This document shows, one piece after another, positions 19,496 to 32,134 of a stretch of 64,000 bases of DNA; the first letter of the stretch is position 1, and every line of letters begins with the position of its first letter. A model generated the notes under the pieces. That model was given only the letters and a program-made list of their open reading frames with translations. It had not been told where the DNA came from and did no database searches. This DNA is from Craspedostauros australis (lineage: Eukaryota; Bacillariophyta; Bacillariophyceae; Mastogloiales; Achnanthaceae): contig JAMXDE010000026.1 of NCBI GenBank assembly GCA_026770025.1, positions 124,001-188,000 on the forward strand, in the 5' to 3' direction. The translations under genes were made by a program, and so were the position numbers.

Positions 19496-20539
19496 GGCTG
19501 CGAAAGATGTGGTGCCAGCGTGATGCGATGCGATGAGACTCTGTTGTGTAGATTGTTTGATGGATGTGACTCTGTGACTTGCCGTGTTCTCGAGGCTTGA
19601 TGCTCTTCAATCGAGGCTCTTTTCGTGGTCCGCACGTCCTTCTGATGCACTGCCAACACCGCAAACCAATCCTTGATTGCCCAAGATCCGTTGAACGCGC
19701 TGCAATGGGAGGTGGTCCTTCTCCTTGATGCATGAAGGCAGGCCGAAGACAGAGCACGAAGACCGTTGTTGTGGGCGACAACGCAGATCCGATTGATGGA
19801 TTCTGCATCTTCTTTCTTCGCTTCGCCCGCGATGTTTCTCTTCTTTTGGTGTGGGTTTGGAAATTTGATGGACAAAGAGGCAATTGATTTGTAGCACGAA
19901 CACCTAATAATGATAAATATATTGAATCGTGAGAAACACAATGCGAACGGAAGTACAGCCGCCAATTCATGTCAACGTGGATCGTGTTGTTTGGATGATT
20001 CGTGATTGGAGCGGACATCCAATCTTGCCAAATCAACGGTCGACTTGTTGGGAGGGAGACAACGAGGAATGGCGAAGTCGTCGTGGTGGGAGATCGCCCA
20101 CCAAAGCTGCCGCCGTGCTGCGTTCGTCCTCACTTGTTGGTGCGTTGATCGAATCCAACAGCCACCCTCGTGCCCTCGGGAGAGACAGAGGATCGCACCT
20201 TCCAATACGCACCCCACTCTGCTTCACTCTGTTGCATTCCAATCAACAGTTGCACATTCAAGGAGGCAATCCAAGCAAGTTTCTTCTCGCTCCGCTTCAT
20301 TTGGGTCATCAGCTGAGCAGCGAATCGGGAGTTTCCGTTGGCGGTTGGATTCCAATTGCTGGTTCAAGAGCATCGCAAGCATTCCATTGCGTTCATCGGG
20401 GATCTCTTTGCAGAGCAATCCTTCTTCTCCTCCGTCTCCTCCTCCTCGTCGTCATCATCATTGCGGATAGGGCACGAGCAGACATCAACAGCTAAGACAG
20501 ATCAGCTAAGACAGATCAACATAGATCAGGATCAGCATC
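19496..20539. promoter_or_regulatory. Divergent upstream region
   Basis: About 1 kb separates the outward-facing RRM-like and golgin genes. It must contain both promoters. A (GATGC)2-GATGA repeat is at 19522-19536, and a CAGCTAAGACAGAT duplication lies just before the golgin start. No additional gene is supported. Confidence 0.5.
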
Positions 20540-23500
20540 ATGTCCAGCAACGGCGACAAAGTGAGTCCCGTACTTGCACAGAGCACTTGCACAGAGCACT
20601 TGCAACGGTTGCATTGGCCGGAAGATACGAGGATGATGGCATTCGGCGACAGCTCTGTTCTATTCATCAGCAGTCGCAGTTGCAGATGAAGGAGCATCAT
20701 GTTCCAAGCGCACCATGGTTCGGCAACATCTCAACCAACGAATGCGACGATCGCTGCGCTCGTTCATCAAACTCATCCGTTCATCTTCTCTGCTTTTGAC
20801 CTTCTCGCCCAATTGCCACTCCATCCCACTTCACTATTACATTACATTACATTCCATATTCACCAACTAACCATCCCTTCACTCTCCGTCGTCGACCGTC
20901 AAACTTCATACTTCATATTCTATTATACAATGCTTCTAACTCAAACAGGACACGGACAACAACAAAAATGGTGGCAGTGCGATCGGAAGCAGGTTCGGGC
21001 TTGGATTCGCTGCGATACGGCAGAAGGCAGGGGAATTGGGGACGAAGGCAGCCACCTCCATGAATGAGATGAACACCAAGGTCAAGGAGGCAGCCAAGGA
21101 TCGTTCCACGCATGGCACAACCAAGAGCGCCGCGGCAGCAACAACATCTGGAAGCTCCAGCACTGCGGGTGCCGCACCGACGTCCTTGGCCACGGCATCG
21201 AGAGAGGAGCTGCTCGAGATCCTGCCCAAGATGAACAAAAAGCTCAAGGCCCTCAACGCTCTCCGCCTGCAGCTGGCAACGCGCGCCGAGAAGGCAGAGA
21301 AGGACCGCGACCGCGTTCTCACATTCTGGAAGGATGAGATTCTCAAAAACACCTCCACGTCGAAGTCCGATGAACAGCCCGAGATCGAGCAGCTGCAGAC
21401 AGCGTGGAATCGGTGGGAAGAGCAGAATCGCCTCACGTTGGAGCAGCTGCGTTCCGATCTCGTCACGTTCCAGGCGGAGCTGTCGAAGCAGCCCGGCGAC
21501 GCATCCATACCTGCCAAACCGCAGGAACTCGAACACCTGCGGTCCCAGTTCGTCAAGGAGAAGGAGGCGGCGTTGGACGAACTGCGCGTCACGCTCACGG
21601 GCCAATTCCAGGCGGAGATTGCCACGTTGCGTGACGGTGCCGGCGAGACCAAGGTGGATGGGGACATGCAAGCGATCAAGGTCAAGCATGCGGCCGAGAT
21701 GAAGGCGCTCAAGGAGATGGCCGCGAAGCAGATCATGGCATTCAAGAAGAAGGTCGCGGCGGCACGGGTGAACGAGCTGGAGAAGACGCGCAAGACCGTC
21801 GAGGAGGAGACGCGAGCAAAGATCGAGGAGGAGCGAAAGGCGCAGCAACCAACCACGGACGCGAATGCAGAACAGAACAAGGCCGTTGCCGACCTGGAGA
21901 AGAAGCATGCGGAACAGATGAAGGCCACCGTCGATTCCTTGAAGCAGGAGCACGCCGCTGCCATGGAGAAGCTCAAGGTTGACGCCACCGCGCAGCAGCA
22001 GCAGGCCATCGCCAAGGTCCAGACCGAATTCCAACAGCAGATGCAACAGACCACCGCGCAAACGACCAAGGTCATCCAGGCCAAGATAGATGAGACACGT
22101 GCGGCCGTTCAGGCAGAGTTCGCCAAATCCGCGCAGGATCAGCTCGCCAAGTCTAATCAATCCGCGCAGGCGCAATTGCAGAAGCAGCAGGCCGACAGCG
22201 AATCCAAGCTGAAGCAGCTGTCCACTCAAAACCAAACGTTGCAGACCCAACTGAAGGAATTGACATCCAGCATGGAGACCATGAAGGCGCAGCATCAGAA
22301 GCAACTGCAGGACACGCAGAAGGGACAGACAGATGAGGCAGCCCAACGTGAGCAACAGATTCGCAAGGAGATGGAACAGCTGGCGGTGGCCAAGGTTGCG
22401 GAACTCCAGAAGCAGAAGGATGCCGAAGTTGCTGCATTGCGCGAGGATTCGGAGTCCAAACTGGCCCAGCAGCAGCAGCAGATGGCGGAATCTCACCAAA
22501 CGGAACTGCAAAAGCTGAAGAACGACCTGGCCAAGAAGGCTGATGAAACGACCAAGGCGGCACAGGCCACATCCGTAAAGGACAAGGCGATGTCGCAGAT
22601 GCAATCCAAATTCGATGCTGATCTTCAGGCGGAGAAGGAGAACCTCAAGAAGGCGCTTGCTGAAGCGGAGACGGCCAAGACGGAGGCATTGGATTCGTTG
22701 AAGAAGACCTTCGGTGCGCAGGCCAAGAGCTTCCAGGAGGTATCGACCAAGCAGCTCAAGGCCGCCGTCGAAAAGGCGAGGCAAGAGGAACGCAACCTGT
22801 CGCAGCAATCGGCAGGCGATCAGGTCAACGAGCTCAACAACCGCCTCAAGGCACAGGCTGCGGAGCATGACGAGCAGCTCGAGGCTGCCAAGTCGCAAGC
22901 CAAATCACAGCTCGACGAGGCAGACAAGAAGGTGGAGTCCTTGACGGCCGCGACGAAACACACTGACGAACAGTTGAAATCGGCCCAAGACGAAATCACC
23001 GCGCTGCAAAAGAAGGCTCAAACTGATCTGCAATCCATCCAGCAGAATCACGAGGCGGACATTGCGGCTTTGAAGAAGCAGCTGGAGACGGAGGTGGCTA
23101 AGGCGGCGTCTACCGCCACCGAATCTGCAAAAACCACCATCCTTGCTCAGAAGGACGCAGAAATGAAGGCCGCGGCAGACGCCATGCTGAAGAAGCAGCA
23201 ACAAGAGACAGCACAGCTCGCCAAGAAGTTGACCGACGAGAAAGCCACAGCGCTGCAACAGAGCGCCGACACGCACAAATCCGAGCTGGAGACTGTGCGC
23301 AAGCAACTGGAATCACAAAAGGCCGAAGAGATTGACAAGGTGCGCAAGCAGATGGAGGAGAGCTTGCGCAAGCAAAAGGAGGACATTGAGTCGTCGACCA
23401 AGAAGAGCATGGAGACGGCGCAGACGCATGCGAGCGGCAAGGCTGCGGAGGAAGTGAAGCGCATCCAGCAGGAAGCCGAGGTCAGCACGAAGAAGATGCA

Positions 23501-26468
23501 GTCCGAGCTCCAAAAAATGAAGAAACTGGCCGACACGTTGGCGGCCAACTTGAAATCTGCCAAGGAGACTGAGACCGAGATGTCCACCAAGCTCAAGTCC
23601 GTCACGGCCGAATTAGAGGAGGAGAAGACCGCCAAGTCCGACATGGCCACCAAATCGCAACAGGGCCAGTCCGAGATTGAGTCGAAGCACAAGGCCGAGC
23701 TCCAGAAGCTTCAAAAATCATTGGACGGTAGCCTTGCGCAGCAAAAGAAGGAGTTTGATGTGAAGTTGGCGGAGACCAAGGCGGCCCGCGAGAAAGATCT
23801 GCTCGAAGCTGGCAAGAAATCGGAAGCCACGATCAAGGAGCTGCAGAGCATCATGGAGAAATTGAAGACAGAACAATCCAGCGCGGCTGCAGACATGCAG
23901 GCCAAGGCGCAGCAGGCCGTCGAAGAAATGAAGAAGGCGCATGCCGCGGAACTTGAGAAATTGGGCAAGACGGCGCAGGCAGACAAGGAGAAATCTGCGA
24001 GTGCCGCATCCACCATGCAAAAGACCGTCGCCGAACTCACCGCCAAGCTTGATGAGAAGGCGGCGGCCTTGGACAAGCATCTATCTTCGTCTGGCGATGC
24101 TAACGCCGCGATGAAGTCGCTGCAGGATGAGTACAAGAAGGTGCAGAACGAATCGAAGGTTGCAGAAGACAAGCACAAAGCAGCTGTTGACGAACTGCAG
24201 AAACAGACTGCTGCCAAGTCGTCCGAGACCGAACAAGCCGTTACCAGTCTGAAGCAACAGAACGACTCGCTGAAGAAGGAACTGGAGACCAGCAAGGCCA
24301 CCTTCCAGAAGCGCGAGACGGACATCGTATCACAGCTATCTTCGATGAAGGAATCCAACGTGAAAATGGAAGAAGAAATGAAGTCACTCGTTGCCAAGCT
24401 CAAGCAGCACGAAGCGAGTGGCACGTCCGCGCAGGAGAAGGTCCAGTCCTTGGAGAAGGAGAAGGGTGAACTCCAAAAGGCGATCGACGCAGGCAAGGCA
24501 AGTCTTGGAGAAGTGCAGAAGGAGCGTCAGCAAAAGCTCGCGCAAGCCAAGGCCGTGATCCTCAAGCTCAAGAATCAGAACGAAGCAACCGCGAAGAAGC
24601 TAGCGGAGGTCACAGCGAAGAATGATTCCGACCAGAAATCCACGAAGGATTCGGCTGAGGTTTTCAGCACCCGCATCGCAGAACTTGAGAAGTTGTTGAA
24701 CGCCAACTCGGAGGAGATGGACAAACTGCACAAGGCCAAAAACGACGAGACGGCCAAACTCAAAACGGCGCTGGAGGACAAGGAGAAGGAAATCGCCAAG
24801 CTATCTGCCACCGCGAATGCATCTTCCGAGAAGATCGACGAGGCAGTGCAAAAAGAGATGAAGAAGGTGGAGGAGAAGCACCAAGCGTCGGTCAAAGCGA
24901 TGCAGGAAGAGAAGTCGACGCTGGAGGCCTCGCTTCGAGAACAGATCGTCGAGCTCAAGGCATCTCTGGATGACTCCTTGTCGCTGAAAGAGCACGATGA
25001 GAAGATCGCTGGTATCAAGAAGGCGCACGAAGCGCAGCAGAAGAAGATGGAAAGTGAGCACAAGCAGGCGATGAAGACATCGTTGGAAAATGAAAAGACC
25101 AGAGAAGGACAGATCGCCAAGGTGATGACTAAGCTCAAATCGCTCACGGAAGCGGTGCGCAAGGAAAGGGACGAGAAGGACGATGCGCACAAGAAGTTGG
25201 CAGCAGAACGAGAAACCGTTGCCAGGCTGAAGAAGAGGGTCCAGTCAGACATGGTGCAGCTGGAGGCATCCACCGCCGAGAGCGAATCGACTCTCGCGTC
25301 ACTTCTTGAGACGCAAGACGGTTTGCAAAAGTCCAACGACACACTGAAGGCGGAATTGAAGAAGTACAAGGCCGATTACAATACCAGCCGTAACAAGGTC
25401 GAGGAATTGAATGGCAAGCAGTCAGCGATCATGTCGAATCTGGACAACATGGCGGAAACGCTGAAGAAGCAGGATGCCGAGCTCAAGATCGCAGATAAGC
25501 AAAAGGCTCAGCTAAAGAAGAGCGAGGCCGAAGTCGTACAGCTACGTCAACAGGTGACGAGTATGAAGCTGGAAATGACGAAGAGCACGCAGCTGGTCGG
25601 CAAGTTGCAGGCCGACAAGGAGGAGGAGCAAAAGAACCACGGGCAGCGAACGGCGTTGATGGGAATGCTGGAGAATGAACTGACCGAGGTGAAGGAGGAG
25701 AATTCGGATCTCAGCGCAAAGCTGGAGGCCAACAAGTACGATCTGAGCAAGAAGGATGACGAGCTGCAAGCGCTGCAACAGCAACTGGAAGCGACCGAAC
25801 AACAGCGCGCTGCGAGCGAGAAGGCGAAGAAATCGGCCAGCGATGCTCTATCACAGGCGCAAAAGGGTGCGGCGAAGAAGAGCACGGCGGTGGTGGACAA
25901 CCTGCAGCGGGAGGTTCAGCAGCTGCAGCAGGCGATGGCACGCAAGAGCTCGGCCGCGCAAAAGATCATCCGCGAACGTGAGGAGGAATCCAAGCAGCTC
26001 CGCGCTGAAAACAAGCGTCTCAAGAACGAGGTGGACAAGGGATCGCTGAGCGATCGCAAGATCTTTGAGCTGGCCGCACTGCAGAGCAACCGTGAATCTG
26101 CGCAAGTCACCGAAATCGACGCGCGCGACAAGGCCATCCAGCGCATGCAACAGAAGCTTGTGGAGCAGGACGGCGAATTGGCGACGGAGGAAACGAAGCG
26201 CCTCCAAGCCGAGGGTCAGGTGGAGGAGCTGTGCCGCGTGAGGCGGCGAGAGGACGTCAACCTCGACTATCTGAAGAGCATCGTGGTTCAATTCTTGTCG
26301 AAGCCGCCGGGATCGAGCGAACGGTCCAGTCTCCTGCCCGTCCTTGCCACGTTGTTGCAGTTTGACGACGGTGACTACCAAGTTATCGAAGACGGCAAAC
26401 AGAAGCTGTCCTGGTTCGGTTCCATCGTTCCAACCGACATCGCGGCTCCTCTTTCCGGATCCTCATAG
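20540..26468 (+). CDS. GRIP-domain golgin, trans-Golgi tether
   Basis: Exon 1 (20540-20560) codes only MSSNGDK and ends at GTGAGT. A 388-bp intron ends CAG at 20948, and exon 2 (20949-26468) continues in phase 0, giving 1846 residues. Almost the whole protein is uninterrupted Lys/Glu/Gln/Ala-rich coiled coil (about residues 60-1765), beginning after an amphipathic stretch FGLGFAAIRQKAGELG. The C-terminus (about 1770-1835) is a GRIP domain: EDVNLDYLKSIVVQFLSKPP, with the conserved Tyr of YLK, then LLPVLATLLQFDD and KLSWFGS. GRIP domains bind Arl1-GTP at the trans-Golgi, and the long coil captures vesicles, often with Rabs. The family is typically 700-2200 residues, so length fits. The ATG is chosen because its 7-codon exon splices in frame; initiation at downstream methionines cannot be excluded. 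The intron contains (ATTAC)3. Confidence 0.88.
20836..20855. repeat. (ATTAC)3-ATTCC in golgin intron
   Basis: Four pentameric units lie inside the 20561-20948 intron, about 95 bp before the acceptor. Confidence 0.8.
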
Positions 26469-27366
26469 GGCAATCGTACTCTACTCTAGCATAATAGTAT
26501 CGTGCGAACATGGTGGTCATACTCGGACTCGTACAGTAGTTTGTCTTTGCGGTTGCGATAACGACGCACGACCAACGAAAGCGAGTTTCCACGCTGGCAA
26601 GACGCAAACACGGTGCAGTGCGAGTACTTGCTCGTACTATTGGGGGTGGTACAAACGGAGAGATCTGCGTGGACGGGACCACGGATGCAACGAGAAATCG
26701 CTCGATTCGCCAGGAACACGATGACAACATCGAGTTGGACGCGGTGTCGCTGGCGTCGCAAAAAGCATACCGCACTCGTAATACTATTAGTCGTACGACC
26801 ATGATTGTTTGAAGATCGGTGGAGTGTTCTCTTCTTCCTTCCGTTTCTGTCCATTGTGACTCCAGCAGGCACGCACATGGTTGTGCAGATCACCATCGCA
26901 AATGCATCTCACACGGGCGCAGAGTGTCACACTTGAACGCGGACGAAGTTCGCAACTCAGTCAATGACGAGCTACGAGGTACCATTGGAAGAGTGTACAG
27001 CGCGACGGAAGAGAATACAATGATGTTCGAGAGTTCAGGCCATGCAAATGAGCTGAGAAGGTCGACAACTGATAGAGTGCACGGCTTGTGCAGCTATAAT
27101 GGCACGGCCTGTGGTTCCTTGGGCTTGCCTAGCTCGTACCATACGATGCCAATCCCCATGTGAATGCCGCGTGAGCACGAGTACCATACCAGTACTCTCC
27201 ATTGGAACAAGTGATGCGCAACTGCGTGTTGAGCCAATGTGCCATCCAAGTGAGCAATTTATCCAATCGTTATGGTCCTTGCACTATTGGTTGCCGTCGC
27301 CCTGCTGCATGCTGTGCTCATTCAGCCACATGCTCCACACGCACCACGAGCAATACAAGATCGACA
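26469..27366. other. Intergenic, convergent 3' ends
   Basis: About 0.9 kb between the stops of the golgin and PP2C genes. It holds several near matches to the TACTCGTA octamer (around 26530, 26625 and 26775). No gene is seen. Confidence 0.5.
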
Positions 27367-30300
27367 TTATGACACGAAGGCAGACAAGTCCACGACGCTT
27401 GCCGTGATGTCATCGTGCTTCGACCGACGTGCGCGACCTTGCGGCAGGGACATGAGCGCCTGGAGACTCGAGATGTTCTTGACACGACGGACCTTGTTCA
27501 GTACACGCCTGACGATCACATCGGCAACGGTTGATCTCGAAGATAGCGACGAATTCTGCAACCGTCCGCGTTTGAGCCGCTTCGTCGGTGGGCTGGGACT
27601 GAGAGGGCGCTCTCGCTTGCGGTTGCTGGCATTGGCCGCGGTTGCGTTGCTATTGCTGGCGCCGCCGCCAACGCCATTGTTCGCCACATTGCTTCCGTTG
27701 GTCGCTGTGTTGACAAGATCCATCTCGGCGCGATCGTCGCTGTCATCATCGTGATGCAATTGCTTGGCTTCGTCGCTGCAGTCTGAGGCGTTGCGATCGG
27801 ATTGGCTGTTCGTGTTCAATCGGCGGCTCTTGCGGCGTTCCAGCTTCGCGATACGTTCGGCGTAAAAGTTTCGCACCCACCGCAACGCGTCCTCGCCTGT
27901 GGCACGTTCCCAAACCCCATCCGTGGCGAGAATGATCACCTTGTCACCATTCTTCACCAGTGGTCTGCAGTTGACTTCTGGTCGAGCCGTGATGTACGGC
28001 GCGTGGCGCTTGTAAGGGTTGAAGGACAGCAATGGAGTTTTGAGGTATGCGTCGCCCAACGCTCGTGTTACAGCCAGGCTTCCTGCAACTCGTTTGATGC
28101 CGCCACCGACGCCCGCAGATATGGCCCTCGGGGCATTGTTACATCGTCGCAGCACCGCTGTGACTTCGGCTGGATTGTAGGCGGAATGGTCGGTCGTCAA
28201 ATCGATGGGACGGGTGACGGGAGGCAGCTGGATGATGTCAGCGCTGTCCTGCGATGAGGATTGCGAGGAATCAGATCGATCACCGCCATTGGGATTGCCC
28301 ATCTGTCCTCCACGTCGGCGATCCACGTCGCTATCAATCTCAAACTCGACGGATTGGAAGCTCTCCAAAGGCGGCAGCGCGATGAACGGTGCGTTCATTC
28401 CAAAATCATCTCCGGGACGACGGCGTTGCCTGCGCGTTGGGCGACGCATGTAGGCCATGTACGGCGATGTCGTGGGAGTCTTTTTTGTCAATGACGCAGA
28501 CTTGCCATGCTCAATATTGACATCTTCGTCATCGCTGCTGTTGGCGTCGTGATCGGAACTGCTGAGGCACTCGGTTTCATCGGAGCTGTGGTGGCTGGAT
28601 TCGTCATCCGTGGCATCCGTATGGCTATCTGCTGAACCGTGCACCTTGATGGTACGTGGAGGCGCCGATCCCAGCATGACAGCACGGCAGTCGCCGACAT
28701 GCGCTGTGTACAGCAACGCGTCGTAGGCACGGTAGCAGTGGCAGGCGCAGCTCCCTGGCGCCTTGATCAATGTCTCCTTCGGGAGGTTTGCTCCACGCGA
28801 TGTGCGCCGCGATGGATCACGGCGGCGGTGCTTGTGATCGGCCGTTGAGTGGTCGTCATCCTCGCCTTCGGTTTCCGTGATCTCCGATTCCAAACCAGAC
28901 GTGTGAACACGGTCTTCCGTCGTTGTCAGCGAGGAGGTGGATGATATCGTGCTCATTGAGCTTGCGCTCTTCGCGCGCGTTGCGTAATCGAGCATGCGGC
29001 GTCTGGCAGCGTCCTTATTCTGGGATGTGTCGTGTCCCATGCACTTCTCCGGACCGCGCAAACCGTGCTCGCGGTCGGCTTCGAAGACGCTCGTCCACTC
29101 CAGCCGTTGGACCGTGAAGACGACCAAGGCGCAGGCGCCCGAGTTCCATCTGCCATTGCTTTGACAGGATGTTTGATGCGTCGCCACAGGATCGATCGAG
29201 TTGATCCAACCTTCGTCCACCGCGAGAAATGATTCCGTGATGGCACGCGTGATCGCAGCCACTTCGCTCGGCGAATGCGTGCCAACAGGTGCGTCCCTTG
29301 CGGCTGTCGATGTTGCTGTTTTCACCGATGTTTTGACAGACGACATGGATGCACCGACGGATGAAGATGCTGAGGCAGCAGCGGGGGATTGGTCGATCAG
29401 AGACGAAGCGACCGAGGGAACGGGCGTTGAGGCTTGGCTTTTGGTGCCTGTGGAATCGTTGACTGTCGCCGCATCGTCATCTCGCACTTGCGACAGGTCA
29501 TCGCCGTCGGCATCTTCTTCGTCGCTGTCGCTGGCCTCGTAGGGCGAACGGTAGTGAATGGAGTTGGTGTTGGTCGTGTTGCGACCGGACGTCTTGATGA
29601 GGCCATCGAGATCAAGCGCGTTCGCATCACGGAGCTGGCCGTTGACTTCGCATACACCCCGATCGACGATGGCGCAACCCAAGGAACGCGAGATGGATGC
29701 CGCAATATGAGGCAGCAACACCTCCGATGCGTAGGTCGCCACGCAGCCACCGCCGTGTCCATCGATGACCGACCAGAGAGACAATCGCACCAACGACGTG
29801 TATTCTGGTTCCAACGGAGGTAGCTGCGTTTCTGAATCGAAATTGGGTGGCAATGGTTGCAGCAGGACATTGACGAGGGAGGAGCTGCGATCTTCTGACG
29901 GTGAATTGGCTGCATGCGACGACGTCCACATCGATATTCTGGGTTCGCGGAACTTTGGCAGTGACGTCGGCAAATGATCGAGTTCGTCATTGTCATGCGA
30001 TTGTTGCTGTAGCTCGAGTCGTCGTTGTTGCTGCTTTTGCTGCTGATGTTGCGCGCGTCGTGGATCCTTGAGGTGATAGGGGGACGGTGAATCGGTATGT
30101 CTCGTGGACGAATCCTTGCTCTTGTCTTGCAACGCATCTTCATCATGTGGCTGCGGTCCGTGCGATCCGTGGCGCGCAGAGTTGAGTGGCAATTCGCGGG
30201 GAGATATCAACGATGCCGCTCTTGTCAAGAGCGGATTCGCTCCGGCTGATATTTCTGCCCCGGGATGCGATGCAGCAGACCCAGGTATCGTTGATGGTGT

Positions 30301-32134
30301 CGGTGTGGATGGGTTGTTTTCTAACGCTGCCGTGTTTGAAGTGGCTGTCGCACCTGGTTTTGTTGCAGACGACGAAAGAGACGATGATAGCGACGCACGA
30401 TCGCTGGGAGCACTGCATACAGCACTGGTTGGTGGCTGCTTCTTGTGTTGCAGCTGATGCGTGTGAGCATCGCTGTCTTTGCTCCGAGTACGATAGTGCT
30501 TCATCGCGCTTCTGGCCTTCTTTGTTGTTTTGCTGTGTGTTCGGCGTGTGAGTAGTGACATGGGTCGATCGTGCAGCGACTCTGAGTCATCGGCAGGTTC
30601 CGAAAAACGAGCAACCTTGACTGCTGATAGGGGGAGGGGTGATTTTGGCGACATGCGAGTGTGCCGTTGGGAAGATGATGAGGATGGTGTGCCGAGCGAG
30701 ACTGGAGGCATCGAATGCGCTTTGCGCTTGAGCGACGATTGGAGCACCACAGGCGGGACGCTGTCTGTGGTGACAGCAGATGCTGGGCTTTCAACGTGCG
30801 GTTGCGGCTTGCGAGATGCGCTCTTGGGAGCTGAGAGACGTTTGGCGACGGCGACGACGCCGGAACTGAACTCCTTGCTGAGCTCATTTGCAATCTCTAA
30901 AGCCCGTGCGCGGCGTAATGCCAGTCTGTGATGATCACCATCGACTGATGATGAGCATTCACCTTCGCTGACATCTCCGAGTTCTGCGACGCTTTCCTCC
31001 TGTTCGATTCGATCCGATTCGAGTTGGACGAAGGACCAAGCACATGCCGAGCCAGTCACATAATGCAAGAATGAATGGGCCAATGAATGGACGAATGAAT
31101 GAATAGATGAATGAGTGAGCGAGCAAGTGTGTGAGCATGGATGTTGCGCATCGATAGAATGCGTCATGCGGAGATCATACGTAGATGGATGTACATACCT
31201 CAGATGACGCTGCTCCGGCTCCAACGGAAGAAGCCAGGCTGGGTGAATGCAATGGATCTCTGGTCGTCGTTGTGGTTGTTGCCGCAGTGGTGACGCTTTG
31301 TGAAGATTCAGATGCGCTGGCGGTGCCGCTGTACCGCGCCTGGTCTCTGTCATCTTCCAGTGGATGCAGTGGTGTGCGATGTGGCGAGCGTGTTGGGTGC
31401 AGCGAAGATGATGCATGGAATGGATGTTGGTGTGAATGTGAATGTGATTGTTGGGGATGGTGGAGTGGAGATTGTTGCATGCTGGAAAGAGGTGATGATG
31501 ATGACGTTGTGGGTGCACTTGGCAGTGCTGAAGATGATGACGATGGTAATGATGGTAATGATTGCAACGTTGTTGTCCGTATCTGCTGTTTCGTTGTTGA
31601 TCGTGTTCGTGGAGCTTCGAATCTGTGCGGAACATTCTGTGCACGATGTGGTGTATGTGAATGATGCGTGGTCTGCCGACTTGTGACAGTATGGACAGGA
31701 ACATGAGCGTCATTGGCACTGTCGCTGTGGGCAGAACCGGCGGCGGGTGCAACCTTGACATGAACAGCCGCGGTGGGGCGCGTATCATCAGCGATGGACG
31801 GCGATAGGATCTGCGACGACACGGAATGCGTTGATCTGGATGATCTCGTGGACTGTGATCTGGTGTCATGGTCTGTGCTGCAATCAACGTCCCGACCGCA
31901 ACCAGAATCAGACGTTGCAGCGGTTGTCACGATGATTCTCTCCGAGCCATGCTGATCCTTGCTTAGGCGGCCGTTGCTGAGGTGAGTCTCATCATGGTCT
32001 CCGTCGTTGCGACCATCCATGACAGGAAGAGATTGATGCAGAGGCAAACGCGCAGTGGTTCCTGGTTGTTGGCTTTGCTCAGCAACAGGCTTGGCCTGCG
32101 ATGGCAAGGTTGACGATGCAGAATCATCCGACAT
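27367..32134 (-). CDS. Giant PP2C-type Ser/Thr phosphatase with long insertions
   Basis: Exons 31199-32134 and 27367-30999 join in phase 0 (GTATGT..CAG, 199-bp intron) to give about 1522 residues, from the first ATG of the frame at 32134. The first 700 residues are Ser/Thr/His/Arg-rich and probably disordered. The PP2C core motifs are all present in order but spread over about 800 residues instead of about 280: VIDGHGGGCVATYASE (about 722), LLYTAHVGDCRAVML (about 1075), LAVTRALGDAYLK (about 1290), VIILATDGVWE (about 1335) and SKHDDITASVV (about 1508). The Asp residues that bind the Mn/Mg pair (in DGHGG, TDGVWE and HDD) are kept, so activity is expected. Inserts are acidic or Ser-rich. The C-terminal part also contains a KRERP..PPTKRLKRGR stretch that may be a nuclear localisation signal. 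Targets unknown. Confidence 0.88.

Noticed and set aside
20913-22898. 661-codon minus-strand open frame opposite the golgin
   Set aside because: The sense strand is rich in AAG, GAG and CAG codons, whose complements are Leu codons; the Leu/Arg-rich translation is an antisense shadow.
30143-31198. Reading PP2C exon 2 as beginning upstream of 30999 through the intron
   Set aside because: The upstream part is a GAAT-rich low-complexity stretch, while GTATGT at 31198 and CAG at 31000-31002 give an in-phase join.
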